A stretch of 64,000 nt of DNA. Origin: Dendrophyllia cribrosa (Eukaryota; Cnidaria; Anthozoa; Scleractinia; Dendrophylliidae). Below the pieces are notes generated by a model, which saw only the letters and a list, made by a program, of their open reading frames with translations, was not told the DNA's origin and did no database searches. Shown here piece by piece: positions 40,702-51,587 of the stretch. Within the stretch, counting starts at the first letter, position 1. Every line of letters starts with the position of its first letter. The stretch covers positions 46,457,087 through 46,521,086 of the forward strand of contig JAJLRJ010000005.1 of assembly GCA_024195265.1 (NCBI GenBank), written 5' to 3'. The position numbers were made by a program, and so were the translations under genes.

Positions 40702-41274
40702 TCATTTATTAATAATTGTTTGTATTTGATCACCTATTAACAATAGGATATTATCCCAATATTGTTTATAGCAAGTTAATGTTCTTTTCGATTTAGATAA
40801 AGGTATATCATTTTCAATTGGCGATTTTAACATCTTAAATAATTGTTTTAAAATGTAATCAATATTTATCATACGTTTTCGGTTTCCATTTATCTGTGGC
40901 AAAATTTTATCTATCTCCTCAAAAATTTTCATGATTTTAGTTCTATTATTGTTTAATATCTGTAATTTGTGTTGGCTACAGATGTTATTTATTGTGTTTT
41001 GGATATGATATTCCCGATGATATACCGATTTTCGCCGTATTTTATACTTACTCTCATAAAAATTAACATACTCTTTAACATAATTATATCCATGTACGGA
41101 ACCACAATTTAGACAAACACTCATGCCATCTATATTATTTATATCTTGTTCACTACAACATAACTCTACAGACATCACACTTCTATCAACTTCAGCTAAT
41201 TGTTCATTACAAAAATCACAAATAAAATTACCCATTGCTTTCAACTCATCGTGAATTATCTCATCACAATTCAT
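40702..41274 (-). CDS. VLTF-3-like late transcription factor
   Basis: 190 residues. Zinc-binding pairs C19-C22, C39-C40 and C54-C57 (CLNCGS) are followed by IRRKSVYHREYHIQNTINNI (79-98), then a helical C-terminus with INIDYILKQLFKMLKS and LSKSKRTLTCYKQYWDNI (137-176). Zinc ribbon, Y-x-R-x-x-H box and a K-S-K ... W-x-x-I end are the layout of poxvirus/NCLDV VLTF-3. It faces the rightward cluster tail to tail with 83 bp between. TATCTCATATAATAG lies 21 nt before its ATG. Control of the TATCTA-box genes is inferred. Confidence 0.65.
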   Translation of the reverse strand: MNCDEIIHDELKAMGNFICDFCNEQLAEVDRSVMSVELCCSEQDINNIDGMSVCLNCGSVHGYNYVKEYVNFYESKYKIRRKSVYHREYHIQNTINNICSQHKLQILNNNRTKIMKIFEEIDKILPQINGNRKRMINIDYILKQLFKMLKSPIENDIPLSKSKRTLTCYKQYWDNILLLIGDQIQTIINK

Positions 41275-41280
41275 TCTATA

Positions 41281-41295
41281 CTATTATATGAGATA
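41281..41295 (-). promoter_or_regulatory. TATCTA promoter box, VLTF-3-like gene
   Basis: TATCTCATATAATAG, 21 nt before the ATG at 41274. If the protein drives such boxes it may control itself. Confidence 0.55.
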
Positions 41296-41403
41296 ATATT
41301 TTTAAAACAATAGCTATAAGCGGCACGTGTCTAAATTCCCAGAAAACAAAAATAGCGAACATGTAAAAATCGGCTAACGCGAATTTATTGCTACCGAACG
41401 ATG

Positions 41404-42030
41404 TCATTTCCTCACAATAAATATTCCCACGCGTGGGAAACTATCTTTGTTCCATTGCGTAGATGTTATTTTTAATCCAAATGCTAATCATGGAAGCTGT
41501 CATAAAAGGTGATGAAACAATAAATATTCCCACGCGTGGGAAACTGAACCAATATAAACAAGAGTGGAAGGCATAATATTTCGCACACCTTTGATATCAC
41601 TGATGGATAAACAGCGTTTTATTGAGTTTAGAACAGACCGGGCAAAGTTGAGAGATCTTGTAAAGTTAAATCAAACCCCATAATATGTTGAAAATATTTT
41701 CTCTCGTGATCTGAAACAATAGCTATAGTGATGACTCATTTCACAGGGGGCTTCCCCTGTTTTTTCCGAGAATGTCACACACCGATAACTCCATCCTGTT
41801 TACAATCTGATGACTCATTTCCTCACAATAAATATTCCCACGCGTGGGAAACTATCTTTGTTCCATTGCGTAGATGTTATTTTTAATCCAAATGCTAACT
41901 CTTTGATGGTTGTCATAAAAGGTGATGAGACAATAAATATTCCCACGCGTGGGAAACTCAACCAATATAAACAAGAGTGGAAGGCATAATATTTCGCACA
42001 CTTTTGATATCACTGATGGATAAACAGCGT
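41404..42030. repeat. Duplicated about 215-bp unit with four ACGCGT palindromes
   Basis: 41404-41617 and 41815-42030 are near-identical direct copies, from TCATTTCCTCACAATAAA to GGATAAACAGCGT. Each carries two copies of the perfect 16-bp palindrome TTCCCACGCGTGGGAA, at 41424-41439, 41527-41542, 41835-41850 and 41940-41955. No gene lies in this part of the element. It looks like a binding-site array, either regulatory or a replication/partition site. Confidence 0.85.
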
Positions 42031-42190
42031 AAAACATATAGTTTAATTATTTTTGGGAAATCAGAAAGTCGAGATCAGAAATCTGAAAACATATAGTTTA
42101 ATTATTTTTGGGAAATCAGAAAGTCGAGATCAGAAATCTGAAAACATATAGTTTAATTATTTTTTGGAAAACATATAGTTTAATTAAAAG
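42031..42190. repeat. 54-bp tandem repeat, about 2.7 copies
   Basis: Tandem AAACATATAGTTTAATTATT units with AAATCAGAAAGTCGAGATCA, between the ACGCGT-palindrome unit and the right terminal repeat. Non-coding. Confidence 0.85.
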
Positions 42191-42261
42191 TCAAAATCAG
42201 AAAGTCGAGATCATAAAATCTATTCCATCTGATGGAAAGTAGGATATGAGTTGGGTTTGGT

Positions 42262-42565
42262 AACAGCGCAATTTTATAGACACAAATATATGGAAACCAA
42301 TATCTAACCTGAAATACGAGCGCAATTTTATAGACATCAATATATAGAAACCAATATATATTCCCAAAATACGAGTGCAAATTATATATAAACTATTATC
42401 TATATTCCAGAAATACGAACGCAATTTCATAGACATCGAAATACAAGTGCACGCCAGCTATAAACCATTATATGGATGCCATTATATGGCAGTAGTATCG
42501 GAGTTGGGTTTGGTAACAGCGCATTTTTGCAAAAATGCGCCGGTACCCCCAACTCCTATACTACT
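42262..42565 (-). repeat. Right terminal inverted repeat
   Basis: Reverse complement of the left repeat with diverged and rearranged inner units. The outer 75 bp (42491-42565) form a palindrome with 17 of 18 outer bases matching and a perfect 22-bp GCGCATTTTTGC-type core. A further partial copy of the inner arm (GAGTTGGGTTTGGTAACAGC) begins at 42249. Confidence 0.86.
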
Positions 42566-42571
42566 TGTGCA
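42566..42571. repeat. Right target-site duplication of the Polinton (TGTGCA)
   Basis: Six bases immediately after CTATACTACT, identical to 24965-24970. Confidence 0.93.
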
Positions 42572-42685
42572 TTGATCACTTTTTTGTGCGCGCTCTTGTC
42601 TTTACAAGTGCAGCTCAGGAATATGCATAATAAAACAATTATTGGATTCGGTTTTCGCATGATAGCGATAATTATCAAGGCCTCA

Positions 42686-42921
42686 GTGATTTAGTTAAGC
42701 AAGTTACTCACACTGTTAACTGCCAATTAACAATTATTGGATGAGGTTGAGCATGATAGCGATAATTATCAAGGCCAAAGTTTGTGTTATCTGCCGAAGC
42801 CGAAAGGCTGAGGCGGATAACACAAACTGAGGCCTTGATAATTATCGCTATCATGCTCAACCTCATCCAATAATTGTTAATTGGCAGTTAACAGTGTGAG
42901 TAACTTGCTTAACTAAATCAC
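42686..42921. repeat. 236-bp near-perfect palindrome with GAAA loop
   Basis: Arms of about 106 bp (42686-42791 and 42816-42921) are almost exact reverse complements. The centre AGCC-GAAA-GGCT forms a tetraloop hairpin. A partial direct copy of the arm (GATAGCGATAATTATCAAGG) precedes it at about 42661. Probably a foldback element; it lies 115 bp from the Polinton end in host DNA. Confidence 0.88.
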
Positions 42922-43929
42922 AGACGACCATGACTGATTCAAGTGCGTGCATTTTATCTGTTCAAATTCAAAGTAGGTTCATGAGCACTTAGGATGTTCT
43001 TAGAAGCCCTAGTGTGAAACCAGCAAGTAACTCAAAATGTGGTAAATAGAAATTAAGTAACAGTATGTTTAAGGAACTTCATGCCTGGCTATCAGATTTT
43101 ATAATGCTGTTCGTAAGGAAAGTCAAGTTTAGTTTTCAAGTTTCAAGTTTAGTTTATTGTCCTATAATGTATACAGTTACAGTAAATAAATATAAAATTT
43201 AAGAGCAAGGAAACCCAAAAGAAACCACTGGGCTTATAAATAAATAGGCTCCCTCAATATATTATAATCAACTAATTATTAAAAGAATATAACGTCAGAT
43301 CAATGGCAAAACTACTAAGTAAAACTGATAGATGAATATTGTAAACCACATCATCAACAGTTTTGCTATCACATTGAATATGAAACGAACGCGTCGGTTA
43401 AATAGAGATGACTGCTTAAAAGAGGTCAACTTCACAGTAAGTTCGGGGAGTGATTGCGGAGATGCGTTAAGGGACCTTTTAATAGAGGGTGACCGCTTAC
43501 AAGAGGGCCGCTCAATAGAGGTTTGACTGTACTTTGAAGAATAAACGATAAAATTTAGAATCTGTGTTTGCCGCGGGAAAATCAATAAATGAAGGTACTT
43601 GGCGAGTGACCACCCTGGTCAGACGGAAACCAAAGCTTGCTCTATCGCTTATCATTGTTGCATAATATAATTGTTAGGAAGCCAAAGTTTTACTTAGAAC
43701 CATATATTTTTCAAACCGATTGCTAAATGAAATAATCAGAATTCAATTTAGCCAGTTTGCAAACTCGTTATATCAAGAAACATTCATCTCCAATCCTGTT
43801 ATTGACACTCAACCACTGTCCGTTGCAAATAGCAAATATTTCCACAATATAACACGATTATTTCACTTAATCATTTTATTCAGTTAAAACTGAATTCGGA
43901 AGCAATTGTACTCTCAGCTATAAAGTTAC
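42922..43929. other. Repeat-rich intergenic DNA, no gene seen
   Basis: Includes a CAAGTTTAGTTT duplication at 43122-43155 and a GGTGACCGCTTA/GAGGGCCGCTC MITE remnant at 43400-43535. No exon or RNA gene I can support. Confidence 0.5.
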
Positions 43930-44014
43930 CTTCAGGTGATTTTGACGCCTCGTCGTTTGCTTCCACAGTTGTCTTCGTCGAGATGTTGTCTCTGGTGGCA
44001 GAACGATCATACAT
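43930..44014 (-). CDS. Candidate isolated first exon (weak)
   Basis: ATG at 44014 begins MYDRSATRDNISTKTTVEAN and runs to CCTGAAG followed by GTAACT, a good donor. It is on the same strand as, and upstream of, the phospholipase gene, with the Polinton in between. The phase (1) does not join directly to phospholipase exon 1 (which would need phase 2), so another exon would be required. Not recognised; it may be chance. Confidence 0.22.
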
Positions 44015-44444
44015 TATTAGTAAAGTTGGTAAATTGAAACTGTACATTTACTATTTTTAATCTATGAAATGCATTTTCGACCTGTTTTTCCACCTGTAGT
44101 GCTGTGTTACTGGCTGTCACAAAATTCGGTTAAAGAGACGAGTAAAAGTTAATGAGTAACTTAACACCGGTAGCAGGCAAAATTGATAATAGTTAACCCG
44201 CCGAAATACAAAAATTTAGTAACCTCATTCCAACTAACCTGATCACAGCTTTGTTTGTTTGTCTTGTAGAAATAAATGCCAAGTTCACAATAATTACAAA
44301 GACAAAACGAAAATTAACATGCAACGCTACTTTTGAATTGTAGCAGCACCGTTCGGGTTACGAAATAACGATCAGTTCCCTGTCAATACTGTCAATATCC
44401 GTTACCAGCCGACAAATGGAAAACACACAACACCAAAATCAGGC

Positions 44445-44600
44445 CCCGTCCACACGTATCCGTTTCCGTTTGCAAACGCAAAAGTTTCTTTCCGTTTTTC
44501 AAAATCTCTCCGTCCACACATAGCGTTTTCGAATCTTTTTTGCCTGTCCACACGTATACGCAAAAACGACTGAAAACGCTTCAAATGCCTCTAAAGAGCA
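44445..44600. repeat. GTCCACACGTATCCG / CCGTTTGCAAACGC repeat
   Basis: Three dispersed CGTCCACACGTAT-type words within 130 bp, immediately upstream of the SANT-like relic and possibly part of the same dispersed family. Confidence 0.45.
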
Positions 44601-44672
44601 TGCGAGTTGTTTGTGGCTTTTCATCGCTTTTTATCGCTTTCCTTTAGTCTTTGGGAAAAAAAGCATTAAAAA

Positions 44673-44970
44673 ATGTCGAAAACTCAACGAAAGAGCGACT
44701 GTTTTGTTTGGACAGATGACGAGATGAAATTCTACTCCAAGTAACAAAAGATTACAAGGCGTCAAAGAGCACGGAGAAGGCGTGGTTTGGGAATCATGTC
44801 AGACGAAATATTCCGATACTTTAAACTTGTTTAATGAACAATATCCTTCTCCAGAAGATGCTGACAAACTTGCGAAGGAGTACCCACACAAAGGACATAT
44901 AGTCCAGGCAGCCGCTATCGGTCCATTGTTGATGTTTAACGTTTCAATTTTGCTTCCACTTTTGTTATGA
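44673..44970 (+). pseudogene. Decayed SANT/Myb-like repeat-encoded ORF
   Basis: Starts MSKTQRKSDCFVWTDDEMK, where VWTDDE is the first helix of a Myb/SANT-like domain. It is broken by a missing base near 44733 and a second frame change near 44780. It continues as VWESCQTKYSDTLNLFNEQY and PSPEDADKLAKEYPHK (44782 onward). Related uncharacterised proteins are abundant in coral-type genomes and often belong to transposons. Not functional here. Confidence 0.5.
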
Positions 44971-46597
44971 ATTTGTATTGTATCAAATTTAATATCAACA
45001 AAGTACACCCTCTGGCACCTAAGGTAACTGTAAAGTGGAACACACAACTTAACATTTTGCACACAGATTTCATCAAAGAGTCCATCTTTTTCATGCATGA
45101 AATTTAATTCACCAATATAAACATCAATACATTATACACGTCCTGTGGAACCCCGAGATACATTTGTAATAGATTTCGCCTTAAACTTTTATTCGAACGA
45201 ACTGTAAAGTAGCTTGACTCCAGAGATGCGTTCTCTAAATATCAAGAGTGAAAATGATACCGCGTAAATGACAATCTTCTGTAAAGTAGCCTGTCTCTAG
45301 ATGCCCGTTCGCTCACGGTAAACATCAATAGTAGAATATCAAAACGACAGGTAGTTTGAACTCGTTTATCCGATCGTAACAATAATTAAACGCATTCATA
45401 CGCGAAGCGAGAATGATGCTTTTTCTGTGAAGTCGACCTGTGATGTTATGGATTGAATTGATTTCATTCATTCGCTGTCAATCATTTCTTGACGGAACTT
45501 TAGGTGAAGAAACTTGGAGCGCAACTAGATTCTCCCGGATAAACCTCTCACAAAAATAAAATTCAGTTTTCTAAGCAGGTACTGACAGTGCGCAAAGTTT
45601 CCGTCCTCTTATACGACGATCAACCTGGTACGTTTAAATGCGCCCGCGTACAATGCATTAAAATATGGGGACTAAGTAATCTATAACTGAAATCACTGAT
45701 CGTTTGACATACACCTCCACAAATGTTATATACTACATAACTTGAAGGTAGGTAAAATCGCACACGAGCCACAAGTGGTCCACACGGCCGGAAGTTAACC
45801 CTGTTTCTGTCGGCATGAAGTAGACTGCGTGGCAGGCGCTAGAGAGGGGAGGGGACGGGAGGATTTTGGTCGCGCGCGCGCTAACCCTTAAGCATACTCT
45901 CCTTCTTTCGCTCCCTCTCTTTGAAGACGCGAAATGTCCGAGCATATAACATAACATAGATTGCTGTATTACACCTTTAGTGGCCCGTTTTAAAGACACA
46001 AGTTATTATAAATAAAAGCATTTTAGTCAAATAATAAATCCCTTATTCGATGGTTTAACAGATAACTGAATATACGCGCGGAAATTGGTGAATCAGGGAG
46101 TAGACTAGGCGACCATTTCCGTGAACAAGTATGAGACGTTGAAACAAATGACAAAAACTTTAACTTAACTTAACTCTTAAACGGTCAGTCGACACTTAAC
46201 CTTCTAATCATTTTAACCAGCACATGGCGATCTTCTGTGTTTAAAAATATATTGAATTAAGGTATTAGATAGACACAAAAGAAATGCTATAACGAAGCCT
46301 ACAAGGGACAGAGATTTGCGAACAACTTGTGTCTGACCAAAATAATCAATTCAAATGCAAGGAAAACATATCGAAACAGTCAATATTGATACTTGTTCGC
46401 GCACATGAAATTAATTTAGATGCATAACGCAATTTATATAGTTAAGTAGGAAAACACATGCAATTCAGAAGCAGCGCCGACTTACCTAAGAGAAGATTCT
46501 GACAGATTATTAGATATATTCGAGTCGAATCTCTCCTTACAGATTAAGGATACCTATATTGCGTTCAATACATATCAGATAAAACGAAATACGCACG
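44971..46597. other. Intergenic, no supported gene
   Basis: An open stretch at 45733-45999 (minus) has no recognisable domain. There is a CGCGCGCGCGC run at 45871-45881. Nothing else stands out. Confidence 0.45.
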
Positions 46598-46599
46598 TA

Positions 46600-46785
46600 C
46601 AGTCAACTCTCTCTTGGGCGACCACCCACGGTGTAGGAAAAAGTAGTCGCTTAAGGGAGCTGGTCGCTTAAGAGAAAAATCATTTTGAAACAGTATTTGA
46701 CTGAGAAACAAAACGGTTATTTACAAAGTGGTCACTTACGGGAAATGGTCGCTTAAGGGAGTGGTCGTTAACAAAGAGTTGACTG
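46600..46785. mobile_element. Complete MITE with TA target duplication
   Basis: 186 bp from CAGTCAACTCT to AGAGTTGACTG, inverted ends, flanked by TA on both sides (46598-46599 and 46786-46787), as in Tc1/mariner MITEs. The interior has repeated GGTCGCTTAAGGGA words. Remnants of the same family occur at 2893, 24585 and 43400. Confidence 0.7.
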
Positions 46786-46787
46786 TA

Positions 46788-48090
46788 CCTATATTGCGTT
46801 TAATTCGTATTAGAAAAACCGAAATTCACACCCATATATTTTCCCTTCTTTAATACGGACATCAGTGATACAGACACTCATTTCTGTCTGCTTGGTGCCT
46901 GTGGTTTGCTTAATCACTGACTCACCTTAATCTCCGATCCTACAACCAGCAGTTTTTATGTTCTCTTAAAAACAGCATACAAGCTCTAACCGCCATTATG
47001 TTTAAATCACTTATTATTCGATTGATCAAATGACAGAGGTCGTTTTAACGCGCCCGCCTTTTAGAAAAAACTGGTTGCCATGCCTTCATGATCTGTAAAA
47101 CTAGTGCACGCAACGGCAAGGAAGATACTGGCTTTCAAAAGTTTGTTTTGGAAAAAACACTATACATTCAAACGTTAAAAATACAACTGAACCTTTTCCA
47201 CAGCAAGCAAGGCCTAGCTGGTGATGTATTATTATGTAACCACGGAAACATAATGCTCCTTTAAATATCTTTAACATGACGTAAAGATTCGATTAAAGAG
47301 AATGATTTTCAACAAGGCTGTTTTCTTTTGTTAGAAGGTAAGGACCTATGCCTGTTAAATGATTCAGATAATTTTTAATTTGTTATGTTTATTAAGTTGA
47401 CACCAGTTTGCGGTATAATGATAAACAAGATAATACGCACAAGAATTACAGCGAACACAGACTTAAATTATCAACTTCTAATTAGGCAGTTATTCTACGA
47501 CTTCACAGCCTTATGATGGGGGCGACCCTCTCCCCAACTGAGGAATTATCTCACCAGAACTGAACAACCACACAAAACGAAAGCAGCTCGCAAGGTTGGG
47601 ATTTGCAAAATAAGAGTCAGAAACTAACTTAACGACTACAAATGGGCTAAATTTCTTAGTGATCCTAACAATACACAAGACTGACTGGTCCTCTCTTTCG
47701 ACGTCAGTAACTGATCGTCTGATTCTCCGAAATTCATCTCCAGACGTCTGGACAGTTTTCAGTGAACTCTAAGCATTTTGACATAATGCGTACTGCGTAG
47801 TTAAATCCCGTAAATTTCCGAAAGTAACGACTCCTCTCGTTCGGGGGGAGGGGAGGGGGGGGGGGGGGGAGTCGTTAAATAAACCTGGTTTGAGTTCGTT
47901 TTCTTAATGAAATTAAAGACAGAAATTTGTGGCATGAGCGATGGCTTCCCTTGTTGTAAAGTGCTTTTATATCCTAATCAAGTTATGACACAATAACAGC
48001 GAACCAACGTGCTACATACAGCGAACGTAATCAATCGACCTCATCGCCTGATGAAGACTAACAGTAATAGCAGTCGATGCGTCGCGATCA
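46788..48090. other. Intergenic, no supported gene
   Basis: AT-rich sequence with a poly-G tract at 47843-47869. No ORF with a recognisable domain. Confidence 0.45.
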
Positions 48091-48096
48091 ACACCT

Positions 48097-49250
48097 CTTA
48101 TTTTCCACCTAGCTTAGTTTTCTTTGTTCTTTTCAAGGTAATATATCACATAACCCCGTTCATTACAGTGTCTGAAAAGCTGGGTGCGGCTTTGATTGTA
48201 TCAGGGGAGAGGCGGGGCTGAAAACAATAGCTGATAACAATAGCAAAACAAAGGATTATATATTCCCCTCGACATATTCCCGCCCAACATATTCCCCCCG
48301 ACATATTCCCCTCGACATATTCCCCTCGCCATATTCCCCTCGACTTATTTCCCTCATAATTGAATAACACAAACGGGAAAACAAAATGAGCATAACAAGG
48401 AAAACGCTCTAGCATCGGTCAATATTTTTTGTTTACATAAAAAGACAACTTCAACAATCTTATTCCTACGTAATTAACTGGCAGGTCGCGACCAAAAAGC
48501 GAAATGTTAATAACATTATTCGATGGTATCGTACCTCGATTCAGGTTTTGAGTCTTCAATAATGTATGACGCCTCGTTTTACGCTTGAACCTGAATATGT
48601 TTCCGCCGGTTTCCCTTGGAAAACACACCGCAACCACCCCATTGATTTTCGAAAGATGAAGGCGAGCAGTTGGGCCATGGCGAGAACACGAGTACTGTTC
48701 ACACATTTTCTTCTCTCTTTCCCTCCTTCCGACTCATAACGACGCAACGTTCTCAATGCAAATTTGGCAAAAGCAAAACATGTTTACCGTCTCGCTTCGT
48801 CAAGTGCCGTGATCCCAATGCGGCCTTGCGGGATCATGCTTTTTTGCATTTGAATTGAACAGAATGTTACTCTCCGAAAAATTAATAGTGAAAAATAAGC
48901 ATGTTATTGACCTGTCCCTCGGGGATATGTGATATATTCCCCTCGTGGCGTTCCCTCGGGCTACGCCCTCGGGTACGCTACGAGGGGAATATATCACATG
49001 TCCCCTCGCTCATTGTCAATAACCCTTACTTATTTTCCACCTTGCTCAGTTTTCTTTGTTCTTTTCAGGGGAATATATCACATAACCCCGTTCATTACAG
49101 TGTCTGTAAAGCTGGGTGCGGCTTTGATTGTAACAGGGGAGAGGCGGGCTGATAACAATAGCAAAACAAAGGATTATACATTCCCTCGTCATATTCCCCC
49201 CAACATATTCCCCCCGACATCCCCTCGCCTTAGTCCCCTCGACTTATTTT
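48097..49250. repeat. Direct repeats with CATATTCCCCTCG arrays and an internal inverted repeat
   Basis: 48097-48330 and 49029-49250 are direct copies (GTTTTCTTTGTTCTTTTCA, CATTACAGTGTCTG, AAGCTGGGTGCGGCTTTG). Each ends in an array of about 13-bp CATATTCCCCTCG units. Between them, 48905-49025 is a foldback repeat with GATATATTCCCCTCGT facing ACGAGGGGAATATATC. Probably one composite repeat family; no gene is supported. Confidence 0.7.
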
Positions 49251-50860
49251 CTTTCTCTTCTCCTCCCCCTCCCCACCCCCTTTCACTCCTCCCAGCCCCC
49301 CGTTGCGCAAAACCAAAATGGCGACCAAACGCTAAATTCAGCACTCGCCCGCCAAAAAACAAAACGCCTGCACTGCAGGCTAAGTTATTATTTGAACGTT
49401 TGACTGTTGATTAAAAAAAATACCGCATATATTTATCATTAAAAAAACTTGGTTTCGTTCCTTTTGGAAGGTTCGCTGCTTTCGGAATTTATTAACAGCC
49501 AAAAAGGTTTGACGTTACTTTCGCGGGGTTGTTACCGTTCGGAACTTTGTGGCAGCACTGAATATGTTTGCGTGTTTCCTACTCACAGTCACTTACTTTT
49601 GTGTTTCGGCTGATTTGACGAATTTGTTTAACGAATTCGTTGATCTGCTCTTACAGACGAGTGAAATCTTTATAAATTCTGTTTTCTCAACTCCGGTAGA
49701 CTGCTAGACAGCAAGTGCCGAATTTTTCGGTAGATTAATAATCAGATAGAGCTCATGAACATGGAAGATAAAATTATTCACCATTTCACAAACTGTACGG
49801 ACCACTCACCTTCCTAAACCAACTGAATCCTCGATAAGGCTCAACAGGCTCAACAGGCAGACTTTAAGGCTTGACTAATACCTTTGTTACAGATCAACAT
49901 AAGTTATACAAGTCAAATAACTGCAAGTAAACCTTTCGAATATGACCACCTTCTCAGCTTCACAAAAGCGCCGAACTTGAAGTGGGCGGTTAAGCTCCGT
50001 GTGGTCCCGCTCCGGGTAGTTCTACTATGTTACTACGCTACGAAAACTTTTCTTAAAAAACATTTATAATTGGCTGCTGAGATCAGGCTGCTGCGAGTCA
50101 TGCAGGCGACAATTTGTTGGTTTTTACTGTCATTGTTAATACATTTTATTTTTAGACCAGATTTAAATTGTAAATCCATTGAATTTTTAATTTAAAATGG
50201 ATAAAAAAAACATTATTTCTTACTTAAATATTTCTTCTTGAGAAGGTAAAATAGTTGCTACCATTTTGTTATAAACCGGTTTTGCCGAATTTCGCGATAA
50301 AATAGACAGTTGTGTCCGAAAATGTGGCAATTGAATTATAAAAAATTAAATATGCTACAATTTGATCGATTGCCTTGAATGTTTAAGTGCCTAATATGAA
50401 GTGATTTTCTGTGCTCTTTTTTACAGCGTATTATGTTCTTATACCAAAATGGCAAAAGAAATTTGCTTGAAGAATTTAAACAACATTTTTTTAACGGTCA
50501 AAAGTGGCTACGTTTGATAAAATAATGCTTTTATCCGGAGAGTCTGTGATGACACCAGAAATCGTTGATAACCTTGTCTGCATCACCAAAAGGAGGATTT
50601 TAGATAGCCGCAGATAGACATAATACAATTAACATATCTAGCGATTCAGGAGTGATGCAGAGGAGGTTGGACACGGGCCGAAAGGTATCCTGGTAGGAGT
50701 GGTCGACCAATCAGATCATCGTATTCATTCACAGTCTTTTCTGCGAGAATTTCTCCACGAAACATTCCATGGTTTTTTATTGTGGTTTTCTTCGAAAATG
50801 TAGTCCGTTTTTACCCGTAAAGGAGTTTTCATGAAAGGTATGTTGCTACTTTTTCTATTT
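49251..50860. other. Intergenic, no supported gene
   Basis: AT-rich. AGAGGAGGTTGGACACGGG at about 50660 has an inverted partner at about 54622-54642. No coding signal. Confidence 0.4.
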
Positions 50861-51226
50861 ACTTGTTTATATCGCATTTTTTTTCAGTAGAATTAATTAT
50901 TATTCGGCTTCCTCGCAAGCCGGTCCAATATGGCGGCTTTCGTCCACGTTGTGTAGTCAACCAACGCGTTCGTTTCTTGACGCTATATCGCGTGGGTTCT
51001 AGCCATGAAAATCGCACCATCTTTTGTAGAAATAGTTATTCTTTTAATTTAGGACGTCGGACCCGGTCGGACCTCTCACCGATTTTCTGTTATTTGCGAT
51101 TAAAGTTCGGTCATTTGTGTAGGTTATCACGAGTGTTCGTAAGCAGAATGTCAAGAAAATTTAGACGGCTATTGTCTACGATTTTGCTTTTTTTGAGCTT
51201 AAACATCAAGTCATTTTCTTGCAGGT

Positions 51227-51562
51227 ATGTCTGATCGAAGAGAAAAACGAAAGCACGGTGGCCCAACGGGAAATACCCCTGGAAAACCATCGAACAAGAC
51301 TTCAAGAAGCGGTTCTTCTCGGAAGACATTATTCAGTAATGCACCAGTAAGTGCCACATTGGAATGAATATTTGAGTATTTGAATGTAGGAGGCATTTTT
51401 AATTTTAATTTTCTTCTTCCGAAGGAACCAGAAACGCCCAAATCATCAGAGTGGTCAAGGGAAGAACTCGTTGGAAAATGTGGAGCCCTTCAGTCTGCTC
51501 TTTTTCCTGAAAATAGCAGCCAAACAAGAATTACATTTTTAATGCTTGGCCCAAAATATTGA
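51227..51562 (+). CDS. Putative small two-exon gene, unknown product
   Basis: Exon 51227-51346 (MSDRREKRKHGGPTGNTPGK then KTSRSGSSRKTLFSNAP; strong donor GTAAGT) joins in phase 0 to 51425-51562 (EPETPKSSEWSREELVGKCG, ending MLGPKY and TGA). That gives 86 residues: a basic Ser/Gly-rich start and a short helical second half. Upstream at about 50900-51060 is a CpG-richer stretch with AATATGGCGGC that could be a promoter/5' UTR. The CAGGTATGT context means 51224 could instead be an exon end. No family recognised. Confidence 0.35.
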
Positions 51563-51587
51563 GGCTTGGCAGCGAGGGTTTTGGTCT

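Larger units (their letters stand above)
24971..42565 (+). mobile_element. Complete Polinton/Maverick, 17,595 bp
   Basis: Terminal inverted repeats start AGTAGTATAGGAGTTGGG and end with its reverse complement. Both sides are flanked by TGTGCA, the 6-bp duplication expected of a Polinton integrase. The content is the full set for the group: protein-primed PolB, DDE integrase, adenain-like protease, FtsK/HerA ATPase, double jelly-roll major capsid and penton-like minor capsid, plus accessory genes. Genes left of 36728 run leftwards and those from 36861 to 40618 run rightwards, with a final leftward gene at 40702-41274. No ORF is degraded, so insertion was recent or the element is still selected. 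Polintons can behave as integrated viruses; virion production here is inference. Confidence 0.96.

Noticed and set aside
48146..49414. Cluster of overlapping short ORFs around 48-49.4 kb
   Set aside because: They fall on direct and inverted repeats (CATATTCCCCTCG arrays), with no domain and no splice-consistent model.
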